Both the position numbers and the translations under genes were made by a program. 57,737 bases of DNA from Reyranella soli (GTDB lineage Bacteria; Pseudomonadota; Alphaproteobacteria; Reyranellales; Reyranellaceae). This document shows positions 45,678 through 55,189 of this stretch, one piece after another (positions within the stretch are counted from its first letter, which is position 1; every line of letters begins with the position of its first letter). The notes under the pieces are model-generated. The model searched no databases. It was not told the origin of the DNA and was given only the letters and a program-made list of their open reading frames with translations. Location of the stretch: assembly GCF_007992495.1 (NCBI RefSeq), contig NZ_BKAJ01000035.1:1-57737 (forward strand), in the 5' to 3' direction.

Positions 45678-46853
45678 GTGCCCCAACCCGCGAGGGAGGG
45701 ACGGATCCGTCGGCGAGGCTTCATCAACCTTCTCGGTGCCGCGGCGGCCTGGCCGCTCGCGCAAGGCTCCGCATGGTCACAAGCAAGAGAAGCGGCCGAG
45801 CCGACGCCTGCCGAGCGGACGGCCATGGCCGAGCTGGCCGCGGCTTTCATGCAGCAGTACGCGGTGCCGGGATTTTCCGTCGCCATCGGTCGCAGCGGCC
45901 GGCTCCTCTATCAGGAGGCGTTCGGATGGGCGGATCGCGAGGCGGGCGAGGCAGCGACGACGGCGCATATGTTCCGCGTCTGCAGCATCAGCAAGCCGAT
46001 CACCTCGGTTGCGGTCTTTACGCTCGTCGAGCAGGGGCGTCTCAGGCTGGAAGACAAGGTCTTGGGGCCGGGCGGCGTGCTTGGAATCGACTACGAAAAG
46101 CCGCCGTATGAAGACCATCTACCGGAGATCACGATCGAGCATCTTCTGACCCACACATCCGGGGCCTGGCCGAACAACTCGGTGGATCCGATGCTCGATC
46201 GCCCGGACCTGACGCAGGCGGAGTTGATCGATGCGACGTTGCGTTACCAGGCGCCGGTGACCCGGCCCGGTTCCGTCTTTGCCTATTCCAACTTCGGTTA
46301 CTGCCTGCTCGGACGCGTGATCGAGAAAATCGCCGGCTGGCCGTATGCGGAGTTCGTCCGCGAGAGCGTGCTGAGCCGCTGCGGCATCAGCGCCATGACG
46401 ATCGGTGGGAATACGCCGGAAGAACGTCGCCATGGCGAGGTGAAGTACTACGGCCAGAATGGCGGGGATCCGTACCGGGCGAACGTGAAGCGCCTGGATT
46501 CGTGCGGTGGCTGGCTGGCATGCCCCGGCGACCTCGTGCGCTTCGCCATGCATGTCAGCGGTTTCCCCGAGCCGGCCAATATCCTGAAGCCCGAAACCAT
46601 CGTCAGGATGACAACGGCTTCGGCGCAGAAGGCGACCTATGCCAAAGGGTGAGCCGTAAATGAAGCCGGGACCTGGTGGCACGACGGTTCCTTGCCCGGA
46701 TCCACCGCCATCATGGTGCGGACCAGTTCCGGCTTCTGCTGGGCAGCCGTCGCGAACACACGCGACAAGCGTCTAAGTAAGTCCTCCATGCTTGCCAGCA
46801 TGTTCAAGCTTCTTCGGGCGATGGTCGGCGAAGTCCACGCCCGGCGTGCTTGA
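45678..46853 (+). pseudogene. class C beta-lactamase-like serine hydrolase with in-frame TGA
   Basis: A Tat-type leader (RIRRRGFINLLG) precedes a serine beta-lactamase/DD-peptidase-like domain: nucleophile Ser103 with Lys106 (CSISKPITS) and the Tyr motif FAYSNFGY. The frame then meets TGA at 46650-46652. Beyond it, in the same frame, coding resumes with AVNEAGTWWHDGSLPG and TSSGFCWAAVANTRDK up to a TGA at 46851-46853. The third active-site motif (HDG) lies after the stop. TGG (Trp) changed to TGA explains it best, so the gene is probably inactive unless readthrough or a sequencing error applies. The GTG start at 45678 is tentative. Confidence 0.85.
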
Positions 46854-46913
46854 AGGCGCGAAGCTGTTGCGCAGGCCGCTCGACGTTCTGGCCAGTCGCG
46901 CTAAGCTCTATTC

Positions 46914-48080
46914 ATGAGCGATCCCTATTCACGGCTCGGTGTCCGTCGCCGCATCAATGCCGCCGGCGCGCTGACGCGGCTAGGCGGCGCCGTCATGGCG
47001 CCGGATGTCGTCGAGGCGATGGCCGCCGCGTCGCGCGCCTCCGTCGACATCGGCGAGCTGCAGGACGCAGCCAGCGCGCGTATCGCCGAGGCGACCGGCG
47101 CCGAGGCGGGACTGGTGACGACGGGTGCGGCCGCGGCGCTGACCCTGGCGGCCGCAGCGTCGATCGCGCGCTGGGACGTGGCGAAGATGGCGTCGCTACC
47201 GCACGGCGATTTTCCGCGCGATATCCTGATCCCGCGCACCCATCGCACCGGCTATGCCCATGCGCTGGCCGCGTCCGGCGCGCGGCTGATCGACATCGGG
47301 CACAACGACCGCGGCACGGGCGCCGGCGTGCGCGGCCTCGAAGCGTGGGAGATCGAGGCGGCGCTGTCGCCTGCCGTGGTCGCCATGGCCTTCTCGGTGA
47401 ATGCCACGAGCCTCGCCGATCTGCCGACGGCCGTTGCCGCTTGTCGCGCCGCCGGCATCCCGTTGATCGTCGATGCCGCCGCGCAGCTGCCGCCCAAGGA
47501 GAACCTGAAACGCTTCGTCGCCATGGGCGCCGATCTCGTCGCCTTCTCCGGCGGCAAGGCGCTGGGTGGGCCGCAGGCGTCGGGCATCCTGGCCGGCCGC
47601 CGCGACCTTGTCGCCTCGGCGCTCCTGCAGCAGCTCGACATGGACGTGGCGCCGGAGACCTGGTCGCCGCCCAAGCTTGTCGATCGCGCCAACCTGCGCG
47701 GCGTGCCGCACCATGGCATCGGTCGCGGCTTCAAGGCGGGCAAGGAGGAGATCGTCGGCCTGCTGACGGCGCTCGATCGTTTCGTGAAAGCCGACGATGC
47801 GTCCAACAATGCGCGGCTGGAAGCGCGCCTGAAGGCGATCGCGATCGAGCTCAACGGGCACAAGGTGACGCTGGTGCCGGCCTCGGTCACCGGCCGCGTG
47901 CCGGTGCTGGAGATCGCCGTGCCGGAAGCGCTTGCCGTGAGCGCGCGCCTGCAGCGCGGCGATCCGCCGGTGCATCTGTCGGAGCGGCACGCCGCGCGCG
48001 GCGTGCTCACCCTCGATCCGCAAGTTTTGCTGCCCGAGCACGATGCGCCGCTCACCGCGGCGCTGCGTGCCGCGCTTTAG
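46914..48080 (+). CDS. SelA-like PLP-dependent enzyme
   Basis: A 388-residue fold-type I PLP protein related to L-seryl-tRNA(Sec) selenium transferase and D-glucosaminate-6-phosphate ammonia-lyase. Asp187 (LIVDAAAQLP) and the Schiff-base Lys215 (FSGGKALGGPQASG) are visible, with INAAGALTRLGG at the N-terminus. It is shorter than true SelA (about 460 residues), lacks its N-terminal tRNA-binding extension, and has no selB or selD nearby, so an amino-acid or amino-sugar lyase/transferase role is more likely. The substrate is unknown. Confidence 0.85.
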   Translation: MSDPYSRLGVRRRINAAGALTRLGGAVMAPDVVEAMAAASRASVDIGELQDAASARIAEATGAEAGLVTTGAAAALTLAAAASIARWDVAKMASLPHGDFPRDILIPRTHRTGYAHALAASGARLIDIGHNDRGTGAGVRGLEAWEIEAALSPAVVAMAFSVNATSLADLPTAVAACRAAGIPLIVDAAAQLPPKENLKRFVAMGADLVAFSGGKALGGPQASGILAGRRDLVASALLQQLDMDVAPETWSPPKLVDRANLRGVPHHGIGRGFKAGKEEIVGLLTALDRFVKADDASNNARLEARLKAIAIELNGHKVTLVPASVTGRVPVLEIAVPEALAVSARLQRGDPPVHLSERHAARGVLTLDPQVLLPEHDAPLTAALRAAL

Positions 48081-48526
48081 GCCGCCTTCAGCAGTCCGAG
48101 CTGCTGCAGGGCGGTCACGCCGTCGTCGAGCCCGATCTCTTCCTTGACCTTGCCGTTCTCGATACGCAGCACGGTTGTGCCCGTGAAGTGCATCTTGCGG
48201 CCGGACTTGGCGGGCAGCGATCCGATCAGGAAGTCGCTGAAAGCGGGACCGGTGTGCGTGCCGCCGCCTTCCCAGCGGCCGACGACATAGTCGCCCTCGG
48301 CAATGAGGTCGGCGGTGCCGCCGAACGCGAGATCGGTGAAGGCCGCGCGGAAGTCGGTCATGAACCGCTTGATGTCGTCACGGCCGCGGCGCGGGGCGTG
48401 CAGCGAGTACTGCAGCAGCATGTCGGGGGCGGCGAGCTCGTCGACGACGGCGAGGTTGCAGGTCGTGCCCCAGAATTCCGTGAACCAGCGGCCGACGACT
48501 TCCTTGTTTTCCTGTTCCTTGGACAT
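48077..48526 (-). CDS. SnoaL-like ester cyclase / NTF2-fold protein
   Basis: A 149-residue protein with the NTF2-like (SnoaL) cone fold. Family-type patterns are VVGRWFTEFWGT, DDIKRFMTDFRAAFTDL, GDYVVGRWEGGGTHTG and FTGTTVLRIENGKVKEE. Members are small hydrolases, cyclases or isomerases; the substrate is not predictable. It overlaps the 3' end of the SelA-like gene by 4 nt in convergent orientation. Confidence 0.88.
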   Translation of the reverse strand: MSKEQENKEVVGRWFTEFWGTTCNLAVVDELAAPDMLLQYSLHAPRRGRDDIKRFMTDFRAAFTDLAFGGTADLIAEGDYVVGRWEGGGTHTGPAFSDFLIGSLPAKSGRKMHFTGTTVLRIENGKVKEEIGLDDGVTALQQLGLLKAA

Positions 48527-48633
48527 GATGGGATCCTTCGGGTTGGTGTTTCAGGCACCTCGACCGTAGGACTCCGGAAGCCGTCGGCGTTATCCGCCTG
48601 CTGATTGCAATTGGGACCTGCTACGCTGCCGCC

Positions 48634-49695
48634 GTGACGATCGCTCCGCTTCCCGCGGCGGCAAGTGCCGACCGCCTCGACGCCGCGCTTCGCAGATCAG
48701 GTGTGATCGGGTCGGCACGCGTCCGCGACGTCGCCGTCGTGAGCTCGCTGAAGAAGCTGCGGTCCCATACGCTGCGGCTCAGCCTCGGCTACGAAGGGCA
48801 GGCCGCCGACGCGCCGAGTTCCATCATCCTCAAGATGGGACACCTCGACTCGGCCGGCCGCTCGACCTACGCAAACGCCCGTGAAATCGCCTTCTACCGC
48901 GACATCGCCCAGGCCGGATCGGCGGGACTGGTGCCGCGCTGCTTCGAGATCGTCGAGGCGACTGACACCAGCGCCTGGCATCTGCTGCTCGAGGACCTGA
49001 CCGATTCGCACTTCATCGCCACCGAATGGCCGTTGCCGCCGACGTTCGCCGAGTGCGAGAGCATCGTCCAGGCGCTGGCGCGCTTCCATGCCGCGTGGTG
49101 GGACAGTCCGCGTCTTGGCGCATTGAGAGGGGGATGGCCCGCCCTCGACGACCTTGTCCGGAACGTACACGGATTCGAAAAACGGCTGGCGCAGTTCACC
49201 GATCGCTTCGGCGAGGGCTTGATGCCCCCTGACCGGCGCGATCTCTACCGGCGGCTGCTCGATCAGGCGCCGCGCCTGCTCGGTCGTTACCAGTCGCATC
49301 GTCATCTGACGGTCGTCCATGGCGATGCACACTCGTGGAACTTCTTCCTGCCCCGTCAAGGCGGAGGCGTTCGGCTGATCGACTGGGAAGCGTGGAGCGT
49401 CGATACCGCTACAGATGACCTCGCCTACATGATGGCCATGCTCTGGTACCCTGATCGCCGGCGTCGCATCGAGTCGCTGCTGCTCGACCGCTATCATGCG
49501 GAACTCGTTGCCCAAGGCGTGACCGGCTACGACCGCGGGATGCTCGACGCCGACTATCGCCTGTCGGCGCTTTGGCTGATCATGAGGCCGGTGATGCAAG
49601 CGGCGTTCAACATCCCGCCACGGGTCTGGTGGAACAACCTCGAACGCATCATGCTTGCGGTCGACGACCTGCGCTGCCGCGATCTCCTGGCCTGA
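48634..49695 (+). CDS. phosphotransferase family protein (APH/ecdysteroid-kinase-like)
   Basis: A 353-residue kinase-fold phosphotransferase. The catalytic loop is VVHGDAHSWNFFL (Asp and Asn) and the metal-binding motif is LIDWEAW, with IILKMGHLDS as the nucleotide-binding Lys segment. Helical substrate-binding regions separate them. Family members phosphorylate aminoglycosides, choline, sugars or steroids; this one resembles the oxidoreductase- and ecdysteroid-kinase-like branch, without known substrate. GTG 48634 is the start; a short promoter-sized gap separates it from the divergent SnoaL gene. Confidence 0.85.
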   Translation: MTIAPLPAAASADRLDAALRRSGVIGSARVRDVAVVSSLKKLRSHTLRLSLGYEGQAADAPSSIILKMGHLDSAGRSTYANAREIAFYRDIAQAGSAGLVPRCFEIVEATDTSAWHLLLEDLTDSHFIATEWPLPPTFAECESIVQALARFHAAWWDSPRLGALRGGWPALDDLVRNVHGFEKRLAQFTDRFGEGLMPPDRRDLYRRLLDQAPRLLGRYQSHRHLTVVHGDAHSWNFFLPRQGGGVRLIDWEAWSVDTATDDLAYMMAMLWYPDRRRRIESLLLDRYHAELVAQGVTGYDRGMLDADYRLSALWLIMRPVMQAAFNIPPRVWWNNLERIMLAVDDLRCRDLLA

Positions 49696-49711
49696 ACGGG
49701 CGTTTCATGTT

Positions 49712-49778
49712 CTTCCGGACCGCGAGCCTCCGGCTTGCTCATGACTCATGAGCGAGCCGGAGGCTCGCGGTCCGGAAG
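49712..49778. repeat. extragenic palindrome, type beta
   Basis: Two arms of about 33 nt (CTTCCGGACCGCGAGCCTCC and on) are complementary with one mismatch around TCATGACTCATGA. It lies between the convergent ends of the phosphotransferase and ABC ATPase genes, where it could also act as a bidirectional transcription barrier. Confidence 0.88.
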
Positions 49779-49786
49779 AGTCTGAA

Positions 49787-50890
49787 TCATTCGACTGAGG
49801 TGGCGCCCTCGTCTCGGTAAGCCCAGCACTGGTCGGGGGGCAGGGTCAGCGGGATTTCGCCGTCGTTGTGACGGGCCGCTGTGCCGAGCTCGAGCGCTTC
49901 GAGGCGTTGGCCGCCCAGCTCGACGTCGTACACCGTCTGCATGCCCTGATAGCGGCGCTCGACCACGCGGCCGGAGAAGGCATTGGCCGGACCCTTTTCG
50001 CCAAGCCGCACGTTCTCGGCGCGCAAGGCCACACGCGCCTTGTCGCCGACGGCGAGCGGCTGCGGGGTCCAGGCTTCGATGCGGCCGGCGGCGCCGAGAT
50101 CGATGGTGGCCTTGTCGCCATTGCGCGCCAGCACCTTGCCCAAAAGGATGTTGGAGGCGCCGGTGAAGTTGGCGACGAAGGAATCGGCCGGTCGGTTATA
50201 GATCTCGGCCGGCGGGGCCATCTGTAAAAGCTTGCCGTCCTTCATCACGCCGATGCGGTCGCCGAGGACCACGGCCTCGGACTGATCGTGCGTGACGTAA
50301 AGTCCGGTCATGCCGGTCTGCTTCAGGATGCGGCGCAGCTCGTCGCGTAGCCGGATGCGCAATTTGGCGTCGAGGTTGCTGAGCGGCTCGTCGAGGAGGA
50401 GCAGTTGCGGCCGATAGACCAAGCTGCGCGCCAACGCCACGCGCTGCATCTGGCCGCCCGAGAGCGACGTCACCGGCCGTTCGGCGTAGTCGCCGAGGCC
50501 GACCAGCTCCAGCGTCTCGTTGACCTTGGTGTTGATGTCGCCGCCGCCGTTCTTTCGGCGGTGCTTCAGCGGATAGGCCACGTTCTGCCGCACCGTCATG
50601 TGCGGCCACACGGCATAGGACTGGAAGACCATGCCGATGTCGCGCTCGCGCGGACTGACCAGGAGGCCGCGTTGCGGCTCGGAGACGACGCGGTCGCCGA
50701 TCGAGATGCGGCCGCCCGTCGGATGTTCCAGACCCGCCACGCAGCGCAAGGTCGTGGTCTTGCCGCAGCCCGAGGGGCCCAGCAACACCACGATCTCGCC
50801 CGCCGGGACGTCGAAGCTGACGCCGTCCACGGCGGGCTTGCCCGTCGCGAACTGCTTGACCAGGTCCTCGATGAGAAGTGCGCTCGTCAC
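49787..50890 (-). CDS. ABC transporter ATP-binding protein (FbpC-like)
   Basis: A 367-residue ATPase of the ferric/sulfate/spermidine class: Walker A GPSGCGKTTTL, Q-loop FQSYAVWPH, signature LSGGQMQRVALARSL, Walker B LLLDEPLSNLD, then a TOBE domain near residues 290-350. The GTG start at 50890 overlaps the binding-protein stop (GTGA). It is the last gene of the permease - binding protein - ATPase unit on the - strand. Confidence 0.92.
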   Translation of the reverse strand: MTSALLIEDLVKQFATGKPAVDGVSFDVPAGEIVVLLGPSGCGKTTTLRCVAGLEHPTGGRISIGDRVVSEPQRGLLVSPRERDIGMVFQSYAVWPHMTVRQNVAYPLKHRRKNGGGDINTKVNETLELVGLGDYAERPVTSLSGGQMQRVALARSLVYRPQLLLLDEPLSNLDAKLRIRLRDELRRILKQTGMTGLYVTHDQSEAVVLGDRIGVMKDGKLLQMAPPAEIYNRPADSFVANFTGASNILLGKVLARNGDKATIDLGAAGRIEAWTPQPLAVGDKARVALRAENVRLGEKGPANAFSGRVVERRYQGMQTVYDVELGGQRLEALELGTAARHNDGEIPLTLPPDQCWAYRDEGATSVE

Positions 50891-51924
50891 TGCCGGTAGC
50901 CGTAGGTCTTGTTCCAGTCGTTGAGCCAGGGCTCGCGCAGCTTCTCGAACTGCTCGAAGTTCGGCACCCACACCTTGACCACCTTGGGGTCCCAGCCTTT
51001 GGGGAAGGAGGGCGGTTCCTTCATCGAGGTGATGTTGCCGAGCTTGGCGATCTGGAAGGACTGGCCTTCCTTGCTGAGCCGCCAGTTCATGAAGAGCTTC
51101 GACGCGTTGGGGCTCTTCGATGTCTTGGTGATGCCGTCGGCGTAGGGGATGATCGGCACGCCCTCGGGCGCGAAGATCGCCTCGGCCGGCGCTCCCTCGA
51201 CGATCTTGGTGTAGATGATGTTGTAGAGCAGGGGCGCGATCGAGACCTCGCCGCGCACCAGCGAGTCGGAGGCCGGCGCGCCCGACGGGTAGAGCGTGAT
51301 GCCGAGCGCCGCCTGCTTGGCCCAGTAGTCCTCGCCCAGCACCTGGCGCTCGAACATGACGCGGGTCCAGGTCGTGCCGCCCGACGGGCCGACCACCTGG
51401 CCGATCTGCTTGTTCTTGTATTCGGGGTTGGTGAGGTCCTTCCAGGTCTTGGGGGCGTTCTTCACCAGCTGGGTGTTGTAGGCGATCGCCCAGCCCAAGG
51501 TGACGCCCGGCCACAGCTTGGGCGAGACCAGCGCGTCGGGCCGGTAGTCGGCGGCGTTGGGCGGCGTGTAGTCGGCGAACAGGTCCTGCAGCTCCAGCAT
51601 CAGGCCGCGGTCGGAATGGTTGACGACGTCGGCGCCGAGCTTGCCGGCCGCCGCCTCGGTCTTGATGCGGGTGATGAGCTGGCCACCCGGGGCGCGCACC
51701 ATCGACACCTTGATCTTGGGGAAGGTCTTGTTGAACTCCTTGATGACCTCCTGCTCGGTCTCGGCGAAGTTCGCCGTGTAGTAGGTGAGGCCGCCTTCCT
51801 TCTCGGCGGCGGCGATCTCCTCCTTGGTGCCGAACTTGTCCTGCTGTGCCAGCGCCGGCAAACCGGTCGTGATGAGTCCCGCGGTGCCGAGCACGGCGGT
51901 CCTGGTGAAGGTACGTCTCTTCAT
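50887..51924 (-). CDS. ABC transporter substrate-binding protein (FbpA/AfuA-like)
   Basis: A 345-residue extracytoplasmic binding protein with a Tat-type leader (MKRRTFTRTAVLGTAG, ending PALAQ). The mature part has GLTYYTANFAETEQEVI, LGADVVNHSD, and a C-terminal LREPWLNDWNKTYGYR. It resembles the iron(III)- or 2-aminoethylphosphonate-type (family 1/ferric) binding proteins. The two-tyrosine iron motif of FbpA (YY plus downstream Tyr) is not clearly present, so an organic ligand is equally possible. Upstream is a single large permease gene. Confidence 0.9.
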   Translation of the reverse strand: MKRRTFTRTAVLGTAGLITTGLPALAQQDKFGTKEEIAAAEKEGGLTYYTANFAETEQEVIKEFNKTFPKIKVSMVRAPGGQLITRIKTEAAAGKLGADVVNHSDRGLMLELQDLFADYTPPNAADYRPDALVSPKLWPGVTLGWAIAYNTQLVKNAPKTWKDLTNPEYKNKQIGQVVGPSGGTTWTRVMFERQVLGEDYWAKQAALGITLYPSGAPASDSLVRGEVSIAPLLYNIIYTKIVEGAPAEAIFAPEGVPIIPYADGITKTSKSPNASKLFMNWRLSKEGQSFQIAKLGNITSMKEPPSFPKGWDPKVVKVWVPNFEQFEKLREPWLNDWNKTYGYRQ

Positions 51925-51950
51925 TGCTCTTGTTCCCTCCTGAAGCTTGT

Positions 51951-53711
51951 TCAATTGAATCGCGTGTTCTGCGTGGTCTCGCGCGAGATCCAGGTCGTGA
52001 GTCCCAGCAGGACTCCCAGGATCGCCGTCTGTACCAGGCTGAACGCTGCGGTCTTTCCGGTGTTGCCGCCCTCGTAGTAGTCGAGCAGCAGGACAGCCAT
52101 CACGGTGGTGTCGCTGGTGTAGAGAAACAGCGAGGAGCCCAGCTCGCGGATCGCCAGCACAAACAGCAAGGTCATCGACGCCACGACGCCGGGCCTGGCG
52201 AGCGGCAGCACGATGGTGCGGATGGTCCCTAAAAGGCCGCGGCCGCAGATCCAGGCGGCTTCCTCGAGCTCCTTGTGGATCTGCAGGAACGAGGTCGACA
52301 GCGCCTTCACCGTGTCCGGCATGAAGCGGGCGACGAAGGCCAGGGCCAGGATCCAGATCGTGCCGTAGAGGCCGCCGGGCAGCCCGATCCACGCCCACAG
52401 GTAGGCGACGCCGACGACCAGGCCCGGGATGGCGACGGGCAGCGTCGCCAGAAGGTCGATCGAGCGGCGGCCGCTGACGGTGGTGCGGTTCACCGTGTAG
52501 CCGATGGCGAAGGCCAGCGCGCCGCCGGCCACGGCGGTGATGACGCCGACCTTCAGCGTGTTCCAGATCGACAGCATGGTCAGCGGATTGTCGAACACGC
52601 TGTTGAAATGGACCCAGCTGTACTGGCTCCAGTCGAACAGCGCGTTGAAGTCCTTGAAGAACAGGAACTTGCGGAACGCGGCGATGATCAGCGCCAGGGT
52701 CGGCAGCACCACGACGACGAACAGGTAGACCAGCGCCAGGCCGAAGGTGAACCAGCGCCACGAACCGAGATTGAGGGCGCGCGGGCGGAACGCCTTGCCG
52801 GCGACCGTGGCGTAGCTCTTGCCCGACAGCACCTTCTGCTGCGCCCACACCAGGATCGCCGTGACGACCATCAACAGGATCGCGACGGCGGCGGCGGTGT
52901 TGTAGAGCGGCGGGCTCCAGGCGGTGAGCTTGAAGATATAGGTGGTGAGGACGCTGATGTTGGCGGGCGCGCCCAGCGCCGCGGGCACGCCGTAGATGCC
53001 CAGCATCACCACGAAGGAGAGCAGGGAGCCCGCCAGGATGGCCGGCGCGATCAGCGGGAAAGTGACGGTGAAGAGCGTGGTGAAGGCCGAGGCGCCCGAC
53101 ACCTCCGAGGCTTCCTCCAGGCTCGGATCCATGTTGCGCAGCGCCGAGGCGGTGAACATGTAGACGTAGGGCGCGTAGTAGATGCCGAAGACGATGATCA
53201 GGCCGCTCATCGAGTAGAAGTCGAAGCGGAAGTCGATCCCCGCCCACTTGAGCATGGTGTTGAGCAGGCCGGTCTTGGGCGAGCCCAGGATGCCCCAGGC
53301 AACGCCGGCGACCAGCGGCGGCACGAACAGAGGGATCATGCTGGCGCCGGCGATGAAGCCCTTGAACGGCGTGTTGGTGCGCACGACGATCCAGGAGAAG
53401 GCGAGCCCGATCACCACCGCGAGGACGGTGCCGCCGCCGCACGCCGCGAGGGCGTTGAAGAAGGCGAGGTGGACGTTCTCGTTGGCCAGCACGTCGAGGA
53501 AATGCTTGGCCGACGGCCGGAAGGAGCCGAACCCGTCGACGATCGGATTGGAATCGCTCAGCGCGCCGAACACCAGCATCAACAGCGGATAGATCACCAG
53601 GAACGCCAGCACGATCAGCAGCGCGCCGACCCATAGCGGGGCGGCCCACCGTCGCGGCGCGTCCGTGGTGTCACGGGCAGCCGGCAGGGCTTCAGCACTC
53701 GTGGCCGTCAA
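51951..53711 (-). CDS. ABC transporter permease, fused two-domain (FbpB-like)
   Basis: A 586-residue permease containing two binding-protein-dependent transport domains in one chain, as in FbpB. Two EAA-type loops are seen: EEASEVSGASAFTTLFTV near residue 210 and EEAAWICGRGLLGTIRTI near residue 475, so the single protein would form the whole channel. About twelve membrane segments are predicted. It starts the operon (ATG 53711) and lies 26 bp before the binding-protein gene. Confidence 0.92.
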   Translation of the reverse strand: MTATSAEALPAARDTTDAPRRWAAPLWVGALLIVLAFLVIYPLLMLVFGALSDSNPIVDGFGSFRPSAKHFLDVLANENVHLAFFNALAACGGGTVLAVVIGLAFSWIVVRTNTPFKGFIAGASMIPLFVPPLVAGVAWGILGSPKTGLLNTMLKWAGIDFRFDFYSMSGLIIVFGIYYAPYVYMFTASALRNMDPSLEEASEVSGASAFTTLFTVTFPLIAPAILAGSLLSFVVMLGIYGVPAALGAPANISVLTTYIFKLTAWSPPLYNTAAAVAILLMVVTAILVWAQQKVLSGKSYATVAGKAFRPRALNLGSWRWFTFGLALVYLFVVVVLPTLALIIAAFRKFLFFKDFNALFDWSQYSWVHFNSVFDNPLTMLSIWNTLKVGVITAVAGGALAFAIGYTVNRTTVSGRRSIDLLATLPVAIPGLVVGVAYLWAWIGLPGGLYGTIWILALAFVARFMPDTVKALSTSFLQIHKELEEAAWICGRGLLGTIRTIVLPLARPGVVASMTLLFVLAIRELGSSLFLYTSDTTVMAVLLLDYYEGGNTGKTAAFSLVQTAILGVLLGLTTWISRETTQNTRFN

Positions 53712-53853
53712 CGCGAACTACTCCTCCCAATATCCCAACAGCGGCTTCAGACGCCGACTTCTTCTTCATTCGCTGTGTAACCGTAGCGCATCGGCATTGT
53801 GCGCGCTACGCCCTGCGGGTGCGCGGAGTCGTCGCCCGGCGGTCTGCAGCCGG

Positions 53854-55143
53854 CTACTCGTCGCCGTTGACCCCGGTCAGGAATCTCTCCGAGTAGGAGT
53901 TCATGATCTGCTGCCAGCTCGTCTTGGTGCCGCGCGCCGACCAATTGAAGATCGGGGTCAGGGTCTTGATGGTGAAATCCGTCATCGAGCCGAACGAGCC
54001 GGTAATGCCGTTGGTGATGATGTCGGCGTTCTTGGTGCCCTCTGGATCGGCCTTCGAGGCCTTCGCTGCGAAATAGGAGAGATTGTAGTAGCTGTAGCTC
54101 GAGCAGCCGAAGAATCCATAGATCTGGTACTGGTCGAGATTCATCTTGATGGGCGCGCCGATCTGCTCGCCCATGTAGGTGAGATCGAGCAAGCCGACGC
54201 GGGAATGTCCCGAGTACAGGAAAACGGAACCCCGTTCCGCAGCCTCCTTCGCCATGCAGAAGAAGGCCTTGCTGTCCTCGCCGATGTTGGTGATGCCCCA
54301 GAACAGGCGGACGACGATCTTGCGCGCGCCATCCTTGCGGGCGAACTCCTCGACGTAGCCGGGCCAGTCGGCCAGCGGCTTGGAATTGCCGCATTCGCGC
54401 TCGCGCTCGTCGGCGGGGACGGTGCGCACCGAGAAGCCCTGATTGAGCAGGAACTTGCGGATGTCACGGTAGTTCGCGGCGTTGTAGTCCTTGTTGTTGC
54501 TGTCGGGGCCGGACTTGCCGTTCCTGTCGTCGTCGGCGCCGAACGTCAGCACGATGCGGATCTCGCCGTTGCCGTTGGCCAGGCGGTCGTAGGCGGGCGT
54601 CGTGTTGGCGGTGTTGGCCCGCTTCGCGACGATCATGCCGTCCGAGGTGACATAGTCGACACCGTCGACCAGCGCGCAGCCTTTGTTCAGCGGAGCCCAG
54701 AAGTAGGCCATGCGATACTTGTCGCCCCAGCTGAAGCAATTGTTGTTCGAGCGCTCCCACACCTCGTCCAGGTTGAGGGGCAGGCGGATTTTCACGACAT
54801 CCTGAAGCCCGTTGTCGAGAACGAACGTGCCGGTGTAGCGATAGCGCACGTAGAGCTTGCCGGTCTTGCTGTCGCGATGCTTTCCGAGAACGTCGACTTT
54901 CGCGTCGTTCTTGGCGGCGGCCTTCTTGGGCGCGGCCTGAAGTGGGCCCGCGAGATACAGGAGCTGCCGGCTGATGTAGGAGGGCTGCAGAAGGAAGTCG
55001 GGCGCATCCTCGGCGATCTCGACCATGCTGGTGAAGGTGACCTCGCCTTCGTACGAATCTTTTGAGTAGTAGGCGAAGGCCGGGGAGCCGGTGGAGAGAA
55101 GCAGGCAGCCGGTGAGGGCAGCCGACAGCAGGCGCTCGAGCAT
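53854..55143 (-). CDS. exported protein with caspase-like His/Cys dyad
   Basis: A 429-residue protein with a Sec signal peptide (LLSAALTGCLLLSTGSPAFA). I do not recognise a named family. After a beta-rich region (residues 30-200) lies a Rossmann-like part: RIVLTFGADDD, NYRDIRKFLLNQGF, KIVVRLFWGI, SVFLYSGHSRVGLLD with His313, and QIYGFFGCSSYSYY with Cys347. Hydrophobic strand-His and strand-Cys spaced 34 residues apart is the arrangement of clan CD peptidases (caspase, gingipain), although the usual Gly after His is Ser. Peptidase activity is inferred, not shown. It stands alone, divergent from the deacetylase gene. Confidence 0.72.
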   Translation of the reverse strand: MLERLLSAALTGCLLLSTGSPAFAYYSKDSYEGEVTFTSMVEIAEDAPDFLLQPSYISRQLLYLAGPLQAAPKKAAAKNDAKVDVLGKHRDSKTGKLYVRYRYTGTFVLDNGLQDVVKIRLPLNLDEVWERSNNNCFSWGDKYRMAYFWAPLNKGCALVDGVDYVTSDGMIVAKRANTANTTPAYDRLANGNGEIRIVLTFGADDDRNGKSGPDSNNKDYNAANYRDIRKFLLNQGFSVRTVPADERERECGNSKPLADWPGYVEEFARKDGARKIVVRLFWGITNIGEDSKAFFCMAKEAAERGSVFLYSGHSRVGLLDLTYMGEQIGAPIKMNLDQYQIYGFFGCSSYSYYNLSYFAAKASKADPEGTKNADIITNGITGSFGSMTDFTIKTLTPIFNWSARGTKTSWQQIMNSYSERFLTGVNGDE

Positions 55144-55189
55144 GGTTCTAACCGTAGCCCTTCGTGATTTCCGACGTTAGTTTTTCGGA

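Noticed and set aside
46650..46652. Selenocysteine recoding of the TGA in the serine hydrolase, prompted by the adjacent SelA-like gene
   Set aside because: The position aligns best with Trp, no active-site Cys/Sec is expected there, no selB/selD/selC is seen, and the SelA-like protein is short and lacks the tRNA-binding extension.
50887..51924. Confident ferric-iron specificity for the Fbp-like importer
   Set aside because: The paired tyrosines that define iron binding in FbpA were not clearly seen, so the ligand is left open.
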